Notes under the pieces: generated by a model
Databases searched by the model: none
What the model was told of the DNA's origin: nothing
Seen by the model: the letters and a program-made list of their open reading frames with translations, nothing else
Made by a program: the position numbers and the translations under genes
Source of the DNA: Eubacteriaceae bacterium
Lineage (GTDB): Bacteria > Bacillota > Clostridia > Peptostreptococcales > Anaerovoracaceae
NCBI GenBank assembly: GCA_902362435.1
Contig: CABIWW010000022.1
Location: 1 to 20,918, forward strand
Reading direction: 5' to 3'
DNA length: 20,918 nucleotides
Shown here: in pieces, positions 5,806 through 15,258 of the stretch
How positions within the stretch are numbered: the first letter of the stretch is position 1
Layout of the letters: each line of letters opens with the position of its first letter

Positions 5806-8800
5806 ATGGAGAGGAAAAACAGGATTTTTAAAAGTTTCAGTATAGCACTGATAGCCATCATGATGCTTACTGCGATGATGCCATCCTGGGCATATGGAGA
5901 GACGGCCGGATCGGGCGCGGCTGTGCAGACAGCTGAACAGCATGCGGCTCAGTCGACTGCGCCGGCACCGGTCATAAAGAATGATCTTTCGGAGCAGAAA
6001 GCTTCATATGCTGTGGGAGATACGGCGAAAGCACTCACGGTCACTGCATCGTCAGATGACGGCGGAGAGCTTTCGTATCAGTGGCAGAAAAGTGCGGACA
6101 ACGAAGAGTTCGTGGATATAGACGATGCAGACGGTGCAGAGTACGTGCCGCCGACGGACAAGGCGGGGCTCTCGTACTACAGAGTCATCGTTACTTCTGT
6201 TATTGGAAAGGGCACAGCTTCGGAAGTCTCAGCGTCAGCGACAAGTCCAGCAGCAGCTGTCACAGTAAAGGACAGTACCGCTGTGAAAAGTCCGGCAAGA
6301 TCAGCAGAGTCAGCAGCCCCGGAAGGCGATGGCACGAAAACGGCACCTTACAGACTGGCGACAGCCGACGATCTCATGTGGTTTGCCGAGCAGGTCAACA
6401 AAACCGCTAAAAAGAGCACGTCTGCACTTTGCGCGGTATTGACTGCGGACATAGATCTCACAGGCAGAGACTGGACTCCGATCGGCACGATGACGAATAC
6501 ATACAGTGATTATATAGCATATGGTGGTGTATTCGACGGCAACGGCAAGACGATATCAGGGATAAATATAAATAGCTCGAGTAAATATCAGGCGCTGATA
6601 GGATATGCTAAAGGCGCAGAAGTGAAAGACCTGACGGTAACCGGGAGTATAAAGACCAGCGCTGAGTATGCTGCTGGTATAGTCGCTTACGGCAATCCTG
6701 TGACAACAACTGACTGTACGAATGCTGTGACAGTAAGCTCGGCAAAATATGCGGCAGGTATCGCAGCATTCGCAGGCACAGGCACAGTGATATCAGGATG
6801 CAGGAATACTGCACCGGTTTCAGCTGCCGGGGATTATCTCGGAGGTGTAGTTGCGACTGCAACAGGGAAAACAGAGATAAAGAGCTGTTTCAACAGCGCA
6901 GCTGTCACGAACAGCGGCAAGCCGGGAGGATATGTATACTGCACTGGCGGTATAGCAGGATCAGCATCATCGGACAGCGTGATCTCGATGTGCGGCAACA
7001 CGGGAGAGATAACGAGTACGATAAAGGGAACGGGCGGTATAGCCGGAAGGATAACGGGAACGATAGAGAAATGCTTCAATACCGGCGATGTCACGGGTAT
7101 ATACGAGACAGGCGGTATACTGGGCGCATCCAGCGGCAAGACGACTACGATCGAATCATGCTACAATACAGGAAATGTCAGCGGCACAGTTCCGACAGCG
7201 ACATTCAATGACACGAATGCAAAAGGCATAGGCGGTATAATAGGAGGAGTGTCGTCAAACAGTAATGTGGCTGCAGTGCTGGACTGCTATAATGCCGGTA
7301 CTGTGACGGACAGCACAGGTGTTTCAGGAGTCACTGCAGGTGGAGTCATAGGTACGAGCATCGGTAAAAATTACAACGGTGTAGAGACGAAAGACCTTGT
7401 CAGCGCAGACAATTCATACTACAGAGCAGATGCGGCTTCACAGGGAGACGGATACAGCAGCGATACAGAAGGGATAACTGCGAAGACGCGCGAGGAGATG
7501 ATCGCTCCGGGATTTGCAGCAGAGCTTGGAGATAACTATATCGTGCAGGATAACGCATATCCGGCACTCGGATGGCAGGATCCGAATGCGAAATATGCGG
7601 TGAAATTCAACATAACCCCTGAAGAAGCCAGCCTTGTCGTAAAGGATGCAGGCGGCAGCGATGTAGAGCCTTCAGACGGCACCCGCACATTTTCTCTCAG
7701 GAACGGCACATACAGCTATGAGATAACATGTGACGAGTGTGAAAGCGTGAGCGGCAGCTTTACAGTAGCGTACGGCGGACAGACGATAACAGTCGACCTG
7801 AAAGTAAAGAAGTACGACTACGTGTTCAAGACAGTGCCGGAGGATGCGACTCTGACTGTAAAAGGACAGAAGCCTCTTGCAGACGGACGCACATATCAGC
7901 TTGCGAAAAACGGCAATCCGTATGAGTATCAGGCAGAGAAATTCGGGTATGTTGCGAAGAGCGGCAGCTTCAAGGTCAAAGGCGATGCAGCTGCCGACCG
8001 GAAGACAATAACACTTAAAGAAGAAACTAAATACAAGGTAAAGATACCTTTCACTAAAGAAAAGGGCGGTCAGGACAACGAGACCAAGATAACCGTGATG
8101 AGCGTGGAATATCCTGACGCTGTTATAAAGGCTGAGGATGACGGAAGCTTTTCGCTCCCGAACGGAAGCTACAGCTACAAGATAACAAGTCCGGGATACA
8201 AGCCGGCAAGCGGTGAGTTTTCCGTGTACTATTCGGATCTGACTCTCGATGAGGCATATCTGAAAATACAGACCTCATGGGACGGCAGCACTCTCTCGGA
8301 ACCTGCAAAGGATGAGAGCGGAGCTTATCTGATATACACAGCTGACGAGCTGATGTGGTTCGACAGCAAGGCAGCACTGAGTTCATCTGCAAAGCTGATG
8401 GCAGATATCAGGATAAATGATTCTGTCGATGCGGCTCCCGGCAGTGCAGTATACAAATGGTCGACTGTAGGCACGACAAGCAGCAAAGCATATACAGGTA
8501 CATTCGACGGCAGCGGACATACGATATCAGGCCTTTATGTGAATAACGGATCGACATCGAATACAGGCCTGTTCGGATACGTTGGAAAAACCGGACAGAT
8601 AAAGGATCTTACCGTTGCTGACAGTATATTCATTTCGACCGGCAGCTATACAGGCGCGATCGTCGGAGATCTGGCAGGAAATATGACAGGCTGCCATGCG
8701 GCTGCGAATGTCAAAGTTACAGGCAAATCTTATGTAGGCGGTATCGTGGGAGAACTCGATACAGGCGGCAGCGTTTCAGGCTGTTCGAATGAAGCATCAG

Positions 8801-11800
8801 TCACTGCGACAGCAGCATATGCAGGCGGCATCGCCGGAAGGATCTACTCTGCCTCGGGAAGCGCGCTTACGGATTCGTACAATAAAGGCGATGTGACGTG
8901 TACGTCATACGCGGGCGGTATCACAGGCGTGATATATAACGGAGGTACTGTACAAAGTGTATACAGTACCGGCAGCGTCAAGGCAACGGCATCGTCTGGC
9001 TGTGCAGGCGGTATCACGGGACAGCTCAGATACGGCAGCATTAAATATGCATATGCGGCAGGAAGCCTCGAAGGTACTGTTGCCGGCGGCGTTGCAGGAA
9101 ATATGGATTTTGCACGTGGGAGCAAGACGCTCAATAATGTGTACTATCTGGAAAGTCTGGCAGACGACTGGATCGGAGCGGTCAATGGATGCAGTGTCAG
9201 CGGAACAGCAGCTGCAAGATCAGCATCTGACATCATGCAGCTGAGCTGCGGCTCGGAAGACGCTGACCTCGGAACAGGCTTCAGCGCTGACAAAGACGGC
9301 ATCAACGGCGGATATCCGGTACTGAACTGGCAGACAGATGCGCCGTCAACAGATCCGGGAGAGCCGGTACCGTCTGCAGGCGGATGGGACGGCAGGATTT
9401 CGGCAGAAGCACCGGCTCAGAAAGACGGAGTGTATCAGCTGGAGACGGCAGGTGACCTTAAGTGGTTCGCCGAAAAGATCGCAGAAGACAGAGCGATAAA
9501 GGGTGTACTGACGAAGGATATAGACCTCAACAACAGAGCATGGAAGCCTGCAGGCGGCAGCGATGCAGATACGGCATTCGCAGGCAGTCTGGACGGTGCA
9601 GGCCACAGCATAACAGGATTTTATGCAAAGGGCAGCGGCGCGGGACTTTTCGCATACAATGCAGGAACGGTCAAAGCTCTTGAGATATCGGGAACGGTGA
9701 GAAATGCGGACAATGCGGCAGCAGTCGCAGCCATAAACGCAGGAACTGTTTCCGGGGTGACGTCGAACGTTACCGTAAAGGGCGGCAACAGTGTCGCAGG
9801 TATCGCTGCAGTCAATGAAGGCGGCACGATAAAAGACTGCACAAACAACGGAACAGTCTCAGGTGGGCAGTACATAGCCGGCATCACCGCAGTGAACAGG
9901 GGAACTGTCTCAGGCTCGGTGAATACAGCTATGATCACCGCATCTGGGACATTTGCAGCAGGTATCGCTGCGGACAACACTTCCGACAGTAAAAACAGCG
10001 GAAAGATCAGCAGATGTGCGAACAGCGGACATGTGATAAGCACTGTGAAGAATCAGACGGTATTCACAGGCGGCATCGCGGGAAGAAACGATTCGCAGAC
10101 GACATCTGTATACAATACAGGAAACGTAGTCAGCAGAGGCAGCGGAACCGGCGGATGCGTCGGTATAAACACGACAGGGTCCACAGCGAAAGGACTTTAC
10201 AGCACAGGTGATGTGACAGGAGCATATGTCGATACGGAAAGCGGCGAAGAATTCCGTGTCGGAGGCGCCGTAGGCGAAGTGGTCAGCGGTGTGAGCGAAG
10301 CTTACTATCTGGATCTGCGCGACATCGCAGACAGCGGTTCGAACGGCGGTACGGCAGTTCCGCTCGCGACACTGCTTACGAAGGCGGGAGATCTGACGGA
10401 AATGACTCCTGTAAAGAGCGCAGCGGATGGAACAGTTTCACTGCCTTCGGACGTCAGCGTCGGAGACACGCTCAAGGTGACTTTCAGGGATTCGTCCGTG
10501 AAGGATCCTATATGCGTATGGTACAGAGACTGGAGCGGCGAACAGGAGGTAGTAGCTGTTTCAGACACATATACAGTGCCAAGCGATATGGCAGGCAGCA
10601 AGATATATGTAAAATGCATGGACCCTGCGCTTTCAGGTATCGTGAAGTGCGGCTCGGAAAGCATACAGGGCTTTACAGGAACAGCTAAAATAAGCGGAAA
10701 CGCGGTAGTGGGACATACTCTTACTGCCGAATACTCAGGCAAAGCCGGCAGCGCCGACCTGAAATACCAGTGGTACAGAGGAAACAAAGCGATAGAGTCA
10801 GCTACAGGCAAGACCTATACTGTGACGGAAGACGATCTCGGAAAGACGATAAGCGTTGCGATCTCCAGCAGCAGGATGCCCGGAGAGATCAAAGCATCCG
10901 CAGGCACTGTGAAGACAGGGGACGCAGCAGGCATCTGGCCTGCGAAAGAATGCAAGGAACCGACACTGACTGCAGGCATTTATATGATATCGAATGAAGC
11001 CGAGCTGAAATGGTTCGTGAACAAGGTGAACGGCGGCGCGACTTCGGCAGATGCAAGGCTGACGGCAGATATAGCACTGAAATCTGAAAAGTGGTATCCG
11101 ATCGGATGCGGCAAGCCTTATACAGGCACGTTCGACGGAAAAGGCAGGACAGTCAGCAGCCTTGCGATCGTTTCGGAAAATGACGATCAGGGCTTTTTCG
11201 GTGAAGTAGGCGGAAAGGGTATCGTCAAGGATCTGAACGTGTCCGGAAGCGTCAATGCAGGTGGGACATCATACAATACAGGCGGTATCGCGGGCAATGT
11301 GGAAGGAAAGATCACGGGCTGTACTTTCAGCGGAACTGTGACAGGCGTGAGTGACGTCGGCGGTATCGCAGGACAGCTGGGTCTGAACGCTCAGATCAGC
11401 CAGTGCAGATCGTCCGCGGCAGTGACAGGAAATGAACGTGTCGGCGGTATCACTGGATCGGTATCATACGGAACTGTGAGCCAGTGCGTGAATACCGGCG
11501 CGGTAGGAACGAGCGGCACGACGTCATATGCAGGCGGTATCGCAGGCGTGATGACGAACTACGCTGTGATCGAAGGCTCATACAACAGAGGCAGCGTCAG
11601 CGGAACAAGCTACAAAGGCGGTATCGCGGGCGAGGCAACGGTATGCGCGGCACCTCAGGGCTGCTACAGCACAGGAACTGTAGAAGCAGGACTTTACTCA
11701 TACGGAGTGCTCGGAAGCATATCCGGTACAGAATATATAAGCCAGACGACAGGGAGCTACTACCTGGCTGAAAATGAAAGTGCGGCGACAGACAAGACGG

Positions 11801-14322
11801 CGACCGGTGCAAGTGCGGAGAGCATGAAGAAGGCGAAGTTCGTAGACTATCTGAACAGCCAGGCTGGAAGCAAGTACTTTACAGAAGACACGAAGAACAC
11901 CAACGACGGATTCCCTGTGCTCCAGTGGGAGATCAGCGGCACGTCGGGAGGCAGCACGGGCGGAGGAGACAAGCCTGCCGAAGCAGACGAGATCAAAGTC
12001 ACGATAACGATCATAGGCGACTCCGTTCACGGCGCAGATGGCGAACACAAGGAATATTACGACTGGCTGGGAAGAAAGCAGTATACGATGGAGCTCGGAT
12101 CGACGGCCCTCGATCTGTTCAAAAAAGCTGCAGCAGATGCAGGCATCGAATACGAGATGAGCGGCAACAGCTATGTATCATCGCTGTACTTCCCGGATGA
12201 CAAGATAAATCTCGGCGAGTTCTCGAACGGACCTCGCAGCGGATGGATGTACACGATAAACGGCAAGTTCACCGACTACATGAGCGCAGTGACGCTGAAG
12301 GACGGAGACGATATGCGTTTCTTCTATGTCGACGACTACAACGATGTGGACTGGTCCGGAAGCAAGACAGCTGCAGAAGCAGCCGCAGAGGTTGAAGATC
12401 TGATAAACGCTCTTCCTGACCCGGACAAGCTGACTCTTGCAGACAGCGCTGCAGTGGATAAGGCAGACAGCGCATACAGCTCACTGAGTGAAGAAGCAAA
12501 GCAGCTCGTTTCGGCAGCTGCTAAGGCGAAGCTGGATGCATCGATAGTGAAGATCGAGGAACTCAGGAAGGCTGTACGTGCTTCACTTGATGAGATGTAC
12601 AGGACGACAGGAAACTCGATCCTGAAGAAGACAGAGAAATACAGTCTCGACGTAGGCACGTCGCATGGAGAATGGGCTGCACTCGGACTTGCGAGAGCAG
12701 GCATAATGAGAGACAGCACAGCAGAAGATTACGCGCAGAACGTATTCAAATATGTGAAGAAAAAGTCGAGCGCGAAGCTGCATGCATCGAAGTCGACGGA
12801 CAACTCGAGAGTGATACTGGCACTCACATCGATAGGCAGAGATGTGACCGACGTGGCAGGATATGACCTGCTGGAGCCGCTTGCAGACTTTGATTATGTA
12901 AAGGCTCAGGGCATCAACGGTCCTATATGGGCGCTCATCGCCCTGGATTCTCATAAATATGAGATCCCTGAGGCGCCGAAGGGTACTTCTCAGACGACAA
13001 GGGAACTCCTCATAAGCAGCATACTCGATGCACAGCTTGCAGACGGAGGATGGGCGATAGATGAGAAATCCGCAGAGGTCGACATCACTGCGATGGCGAT
13101 CCAGGCTCTGGCGCCTTACTGCAAGTCAGATGAGAAAGTCAATGACGCAGTGAACAGAGCTCTTGCGAAGCTTTCCGACATGCAGGGAGCTGACGGCAAG
13201 TTCAGAGCATACGGAACAGCCAATGCCGAATCAAATGCGCAGGTCATCGTGGCGCTCACGAGTCTCGGAATAGATCCGGCAGAGGACGCAAGATTCATCA
13301 AGAACGGCAGCAGCGTGCTCGATGCGCTGGCATCATTCTACAGTGACGGTACATTCAGACACACGCTGACAAGTGAAGAGTCAGACAACGGTATCGCGAC
13401 TGAGCAGGCATATTACGCTCTGGCGTCATACCACAGGATGCTGGAAGGCAGGACCACACTGTTCGACATGTCGGATGTTGAAAGCTTCGCAAAGATAGAA
13501 GGCAAGACTGATGAGAATACTGACGGTAACGGACAGAACAGCTCCGGCAGCAAGACCGGCACCAAGCAGGCGTCAGGATCGACAAAGAGCATCAAGAGCA
13601 AGCTCACAGACGCAGATAAAGTCATGAGGATGATTGATGCGATAATAAGCCCTGAGGACAGTGCGGATGCACTCTCGGCAGATATATCGAAACTCACAGA
13701 CGATCAGCTAAAGTCGATAATAGATGCATACAAGGCTTATGAGTCACTGAGCGATGACGATAAACTGCTCGTGAAGAACTACAGTGACTTCAAAAAGTTG
13801 CTCGACAGGATCGGAACGGAGATGCACAGAGACGGAAAGAGTGGTATCATTGTGGAAGGCATCGACTGGCATTACCGGCTCATCGTCGAGAAAAAAGACT
13901 TTGACAAGAGTACTGCAGCCGATATAGGCAGAAAGCTGAATGATGATTCGGAACTGCTCGTTTCATATGATATATATTTCAGGGATCTTGTCACAGGTGA
14001 CAGGTACGAGCCTGAGAAACCTGTGACCGTGAAGATGCCGAAACCTGACATGAAGGATTTCGACTCTGCAGTGATAGTGCACGTCGATGACGAAGGCGGC
14101 ATCAGCTTTATAAAGTGCACTGAAAAAGACGGATACCTCGTATTCACTGCTCAGGAATTTTCGATGTATGCTGTTGCAGGCGTGACGGGAGTATGGGGAG
14201 ACCTGCTGCCTGTCGCATCGGCTACAATGGATCATATGATATGGATAATCATAGCGGCGGCAGCAGCGGCAGCGCTCGCGGCTGTTATCATTGCAAGAAG
14301 GCGTACGAAGAAACAGGCATAG
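5806..14322 (+). CDS. Giant surface protein: GLUG modules, Ig-like and PEGA-like repeats, DUF4430 and intrinsic-factor-like alpha/alpha domain
   Basis: 2838 residues; ATG at 5806, GGAGGA at 5795-5800. Rough architecture: signal peptide 1-31; Ig-like 52-148; GLUG module 1 174-592; three PEGA-like repeats 597-822; GLUG module 2 824-1172; GLUG module 3 1189-1540; two Ig-like domains 1540-1705; GLUG module 4 1706-2045; DUF4430 2063-2184 (GPRSGWMYTINGKF); helical bundle 2185-2258; alpha/alpha-toroid 2259-2565; linker; helices and a beta domain to 2800; membrane anchor 2811-2830, then RRRTKKQA. The toroid has three repeats opening DGGW, DGKF or DGTF. Its EVDITAMAIQAL (from 2424) recalls SVDTAAMA of animal B12 carriers, quoted from memory. 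DUF4430 plus toroid are the two halves of intrinsic factor in reversed order. Corrinoid capture is inferred from these and from the cobalamin riboswitch and ECF neighbours. Adhesion or polymer binding by the GLUG part is an alternative or additional role. Confidence 0.87.
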   Translation: MERKNRIFKSFSIALIAIMMLTAMMPSWAYGETAGSGAAVQTAEQHAAQSTAPAPVIKNDLSEQKASYAVGDTAKALTVTASSDDGGELSYQWQKSADNEEFVDIDDADGAEYVPPTDKAGLSYYRVIVTSVIGKGTASEVSASATSPAAAVTVKDSTAVKSPARSAESAAPEGDGTKTAPYRLATADDLMWFAEQVNKTAKKSTSALCAVLTADIDLTGRDWTPIGTMTNTYSDYIAYGGVFDGNGKTISGININSSSKYQALIGYAKGAEVKDLTVTGSIKTSAEYAAGIVAYGNPVTTTDCTNAVTVSSAKYAAGIAAFAGTGTVISGCRNTAPVSAAGDYLGGVVATATGKTEIKSCFNSAAVTNSGKPGGYVYCTGGIAGSASSDSVISMCGNTGEITSTIKGTGGIAGRITGTIEKCFNTGDVTGIYETGGILGASSGKTTTIESCYNTGNVSGTVPTATFNDTNAKGIGGIIGGVSSNSNVAAVLDCYNAGTVTDSTGVSGVTAGGVIGTSIGKNYNGVETKDLVSADNSYYRADAASQGDGYSSDTEGITAKTREEMIAPGFAAELGDNYIVQDNAYPALGWQDPNAKYAVKFNITPEEASLVVKDAGGSDVEPSDGTRTFSLRNGTYSYEITCDECESVSGSFTVAYGGQTITVDLKVKKYDYVFKTVPEDATLTVKGQKPLADGRTYQLAKNGNPYEYQAEKFGYVAKSGSFKVKGDAAADRKTITLKEETKYKVKIPFTKEKGGQDNETKITVMSVEYPDAVIKAEDDGSFSLPNGSYSYKITSPGYKPASGEFSVYYSDLTLDEAYLKIQTSWDGSTLSEPAKDESGAYLIYTADELMWFDSKAALSSSAKLMADIRINDSVDAAPGSAVYKWSTVGTTSSKAYTGTFDGSGHTISGLYVNNGSTSNTGLFGYVGKTGQIKDLTVADSIFISTGSYTGAIVGDLAGNMTGCHAAANVKVTGKSYVGGIVGELDTGGSVSGCSNEASVTATAAYAGGIAGRIYSASGSALTDSYNKGDVTCTSYAGGITGVIYNGGTVQSVYSTGSVKATASSGCAGGITGQLRYGSIKYAYAAGSLEGTVAGGVAGNMDFARGSKTLNNVYYLESLADDWIGAVNGCSVSGTAAARSASDIMQLSCGSEDADLGTGFSADKDGINGGYPVLNWQTDAPSTDPGEPVPSAGGWDGRISAEAPAQKDGVYQLETAGDLKWFAEKIAEDRAIKGVLTKDIDLNNRAWKPAGGSDADTAFAGSLDGAGHSITGFYAKGSGAGLFAYNAGTVKALEISGTVRNADNAAAVAAINAGTVSGVTSNVTVKGGNSVAGIAAVNEGGTIKDCTNNGTVSGGQYIAGITAVNRGTVSGSVNTAMITASGTFAAGIAADNTSDSKNSGKISRCANSGHVISTVKNQTVFTGGIAGRNDSQTTSVYNTGNVVSRGSGTGGCVGINTTGSTAKGLYSTGDVTGAYVDTESGEEFRVGGAVGEVVSGVSEAYYLDLRDIADSGSNGGTAVPLATLLTKAGDLTEMTPVKSAADGTVSLPSDVSVGDTLKVTFRDSSVKDPICVWYRDWSGEQEVVAVSDTYTVPSDMAGSKIYVKCMDPALSGIVKCGSESIQGFTGTAKISGNAVVGHTLTAEYSGKAGSADLKYQWYRGNKAIESATGKTYTVTEDDLGKTISVAISSSRMPGEIKASAGTVKTGDAAGIWPAKECKEPTLTAGIYMISNEAELKWFVNKVNGGATSADARLTADIALKSEKWYPIGCGKPYTGTFDGKGRTVSSLAIVSENDDQGFFGEVGGKGIVKDLNVSGSVNAGGTSYNTGGIAGNVEGKITGCTFSGTVTGVSDVGGIAGQLGLNAQISQCRSSAAVTGNERVGGITGSVSYGTVSQCVNTGAVGTSGTTSYAGGIAGVMTNYAVIEGSYNRGSVSGTSYKGGIAGEATVCAAPQGCYSTGTVEAGLYSYGVLGSISGTEYISQTTGSYYLAENESAATDKTATGASAESMKKAKFVDYLNSQAGSKYFTEDTKNTNDGFPVLQWEISGTSGGSTGGGDKPAEADEIKVTITIIGDSVHGADGEHKEYYDWLGRKQYTMELGSTALDLFKKAAADAGIEYEMSGNSYVSSLYFPDDKINLGEFSNGPRSGWMYTINGKFTDYMSAVTLKDGDDMRFFYVDDYNDVDWSGSKTAAEAAAEVEDLINALPDPDKLTLADSAAVDKADSAYSSLSEEAKQLVSAAAKAKLDASIVKIEELRKAVRASLDEMYRTTGNSILKKTEKYSLDVGTSHGEWAALGLARAGIMRDSTAEDYAQNVFKYVKKKSSAKLHASKSTDNSRVILALTSIGRDVTDVAGYDLLEPLADFDYVKAQGINGPIWALIALDSHKYEIPEAPKGTSQTTRELLISSILDAQLADGGWAIDEKSAEVDITAMAIQALAPYCKSDEKVNDAVNRALAKLSDMQGADGKFRAYGTANAESNAQVIVALTSLGIDPAEDARFIKNGSSVLDALASFYSDGTFRHTLTSEESDNGIATEQAYYALASYHRMLEGRTTLFDMSDVESFAKIEGKTDENTDGNGQNSSGSKTGTKQASGSTKSIKSKLTDADKVMRMIDAIISPEDSADALSADISKLTDDQLKSIIDAYKAYESLSDDDKLLVKNYSDFKKLLDRIGTEMHRDGKSGIIVEGIDWHYRLIVEKKDFDKSTAADIGRKLNDDSELLVSYDIYFRDLVTGDRYEPEKPVTVKMPKPDMKDFDSAVIVHVDDEGGISFIKCTEKDGYLVFTAQEFSMYAVAGVTGVWGDLLPVASATMDHMIWIIIAAAAAAALAAVIIARRRTKKQA

Positions 14323-14337
14323 CGGGTATTTTAAATA

Positions 14338-15258
14338 ATGTATAGATCAAGAAACCACAGAGACACATTTTCAACATACAGTCCGGTGATAAACTTCACG
14401 TTTTTCATCGGGGCTGTGGTATTCGGGATGGTGCTGATCCATCCCGGGTTCCTGGTGTGCTCTGTGGTTTCTGCTGTCATTTACTATCTTATCGTAAAGG
14501 GCAGGCGTGCTGTAAAGCTGCTGGCAGGGCTGATCCCGGTGCTTGCAGCGGTCACGCTGATAAACCCTCTGCTCAATACGCAGGGCAGCCGCGTGCTGTT
14601 CACGTACATGGGAGGGCGGCCGTATACTGCAGAGGCTCTGTTTTACGGAATGGCGCTTGCGGCGATGTTTGCTGCTGTGGTGTTGTGGTTTTCGTGCTAT
14701 AATGTCGTGATGACAAGTGATAAATTCATCCACATGTTCGGCAGGATGGCACCGTCGGTATCGCTGATCCTGACGATGGTCCTCAGGCTGGTGCCGGGCT
14801 ACAGGCACAGGCTGAGGCAGATCTCGACAGCGAGGAGATGCATAGGCATGGCGGGCGGCTCTGACGGCCGAACCTCCGGGAGGAGAGAACGGATGCGTAA
14901 CGGGATGGCGGAAGTTTCGGCACTTACCTCATGGGCGTTCGAGAGCGGTATCGTAACGGCCGACAGCATGCGGGGCAGAGGTTACGGCAGCGGCCGCAGA
15001 ACGAACTTTTCAGTGTACAGGTTCGAGCTGAGAGATCGCATCATGCTCTCGTGCATGGCAGTGCTCATGGCAGTGACGGCATGCTGCTGCATCGCAGGTG
15101 CTGCAGAAGTCGCGTATACGCCTGAGCTTTACATAAAGCCTGCAGGAGATCCGGTTTCAGTCGCGGGACTGATCTCGTACGGTATTTTTCTGATGATCCC
15201 GGCGGGGGTGAACATTACGGAGGAGATAAAATGGCGCATTTTGAGATCAAAGATCTGA
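14338..15258 (+). CDS. ECF transporter T component (EcfT/CbiQ family), first copy
   Basis: 306-residue membrane protein that in ECF importers couples the ATPases to the substrate-binding S protein. Hydrophobic helices cover roughly residues 17-50, 55-75, 95-125 and 235-290. The cytoplasmic part between them carries the coupling-helix signatures: RLVPGYRHRLRQISTARR, and near residue 210 SMRGRGYGSGRRT, a variant of the usual A.RARG motif. The ATG at 14338 is 15 bases after the giant gene and has no good ribosome binding site, so translation probably depends on coupling. The 3' end overlaps the ATPase gene by 28 bases. A second T gene closes the operon. Confidence 0.88.
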   Translation: MYRSRNHRDTFSTYSPVINFTFFIGAVVFGMVLIHPGFLVCSVVSAVIYYLIVKGRRAVKLLAGLIPVLAAVTLINPLLNTQGSRVLFTYMGGRPYTAEALFYGMALAAMFAAVVLWFSCYNVVMTSDKFIHMFGRMAPSVSLILTMVLRLVPGYRHRLRQISTARRCIGMAGGSDGRTSGRRERMRNGMAEVSALTSWAFESGIVTADSMRGRGYGSGRRTNFSVYRFELRDRIMLSCMAVLMAVTACCCIAGAAEVAYTPELYIKPAGDPVSVAGLISYGIFLMIPAGVNITEEIKWRILRSKI

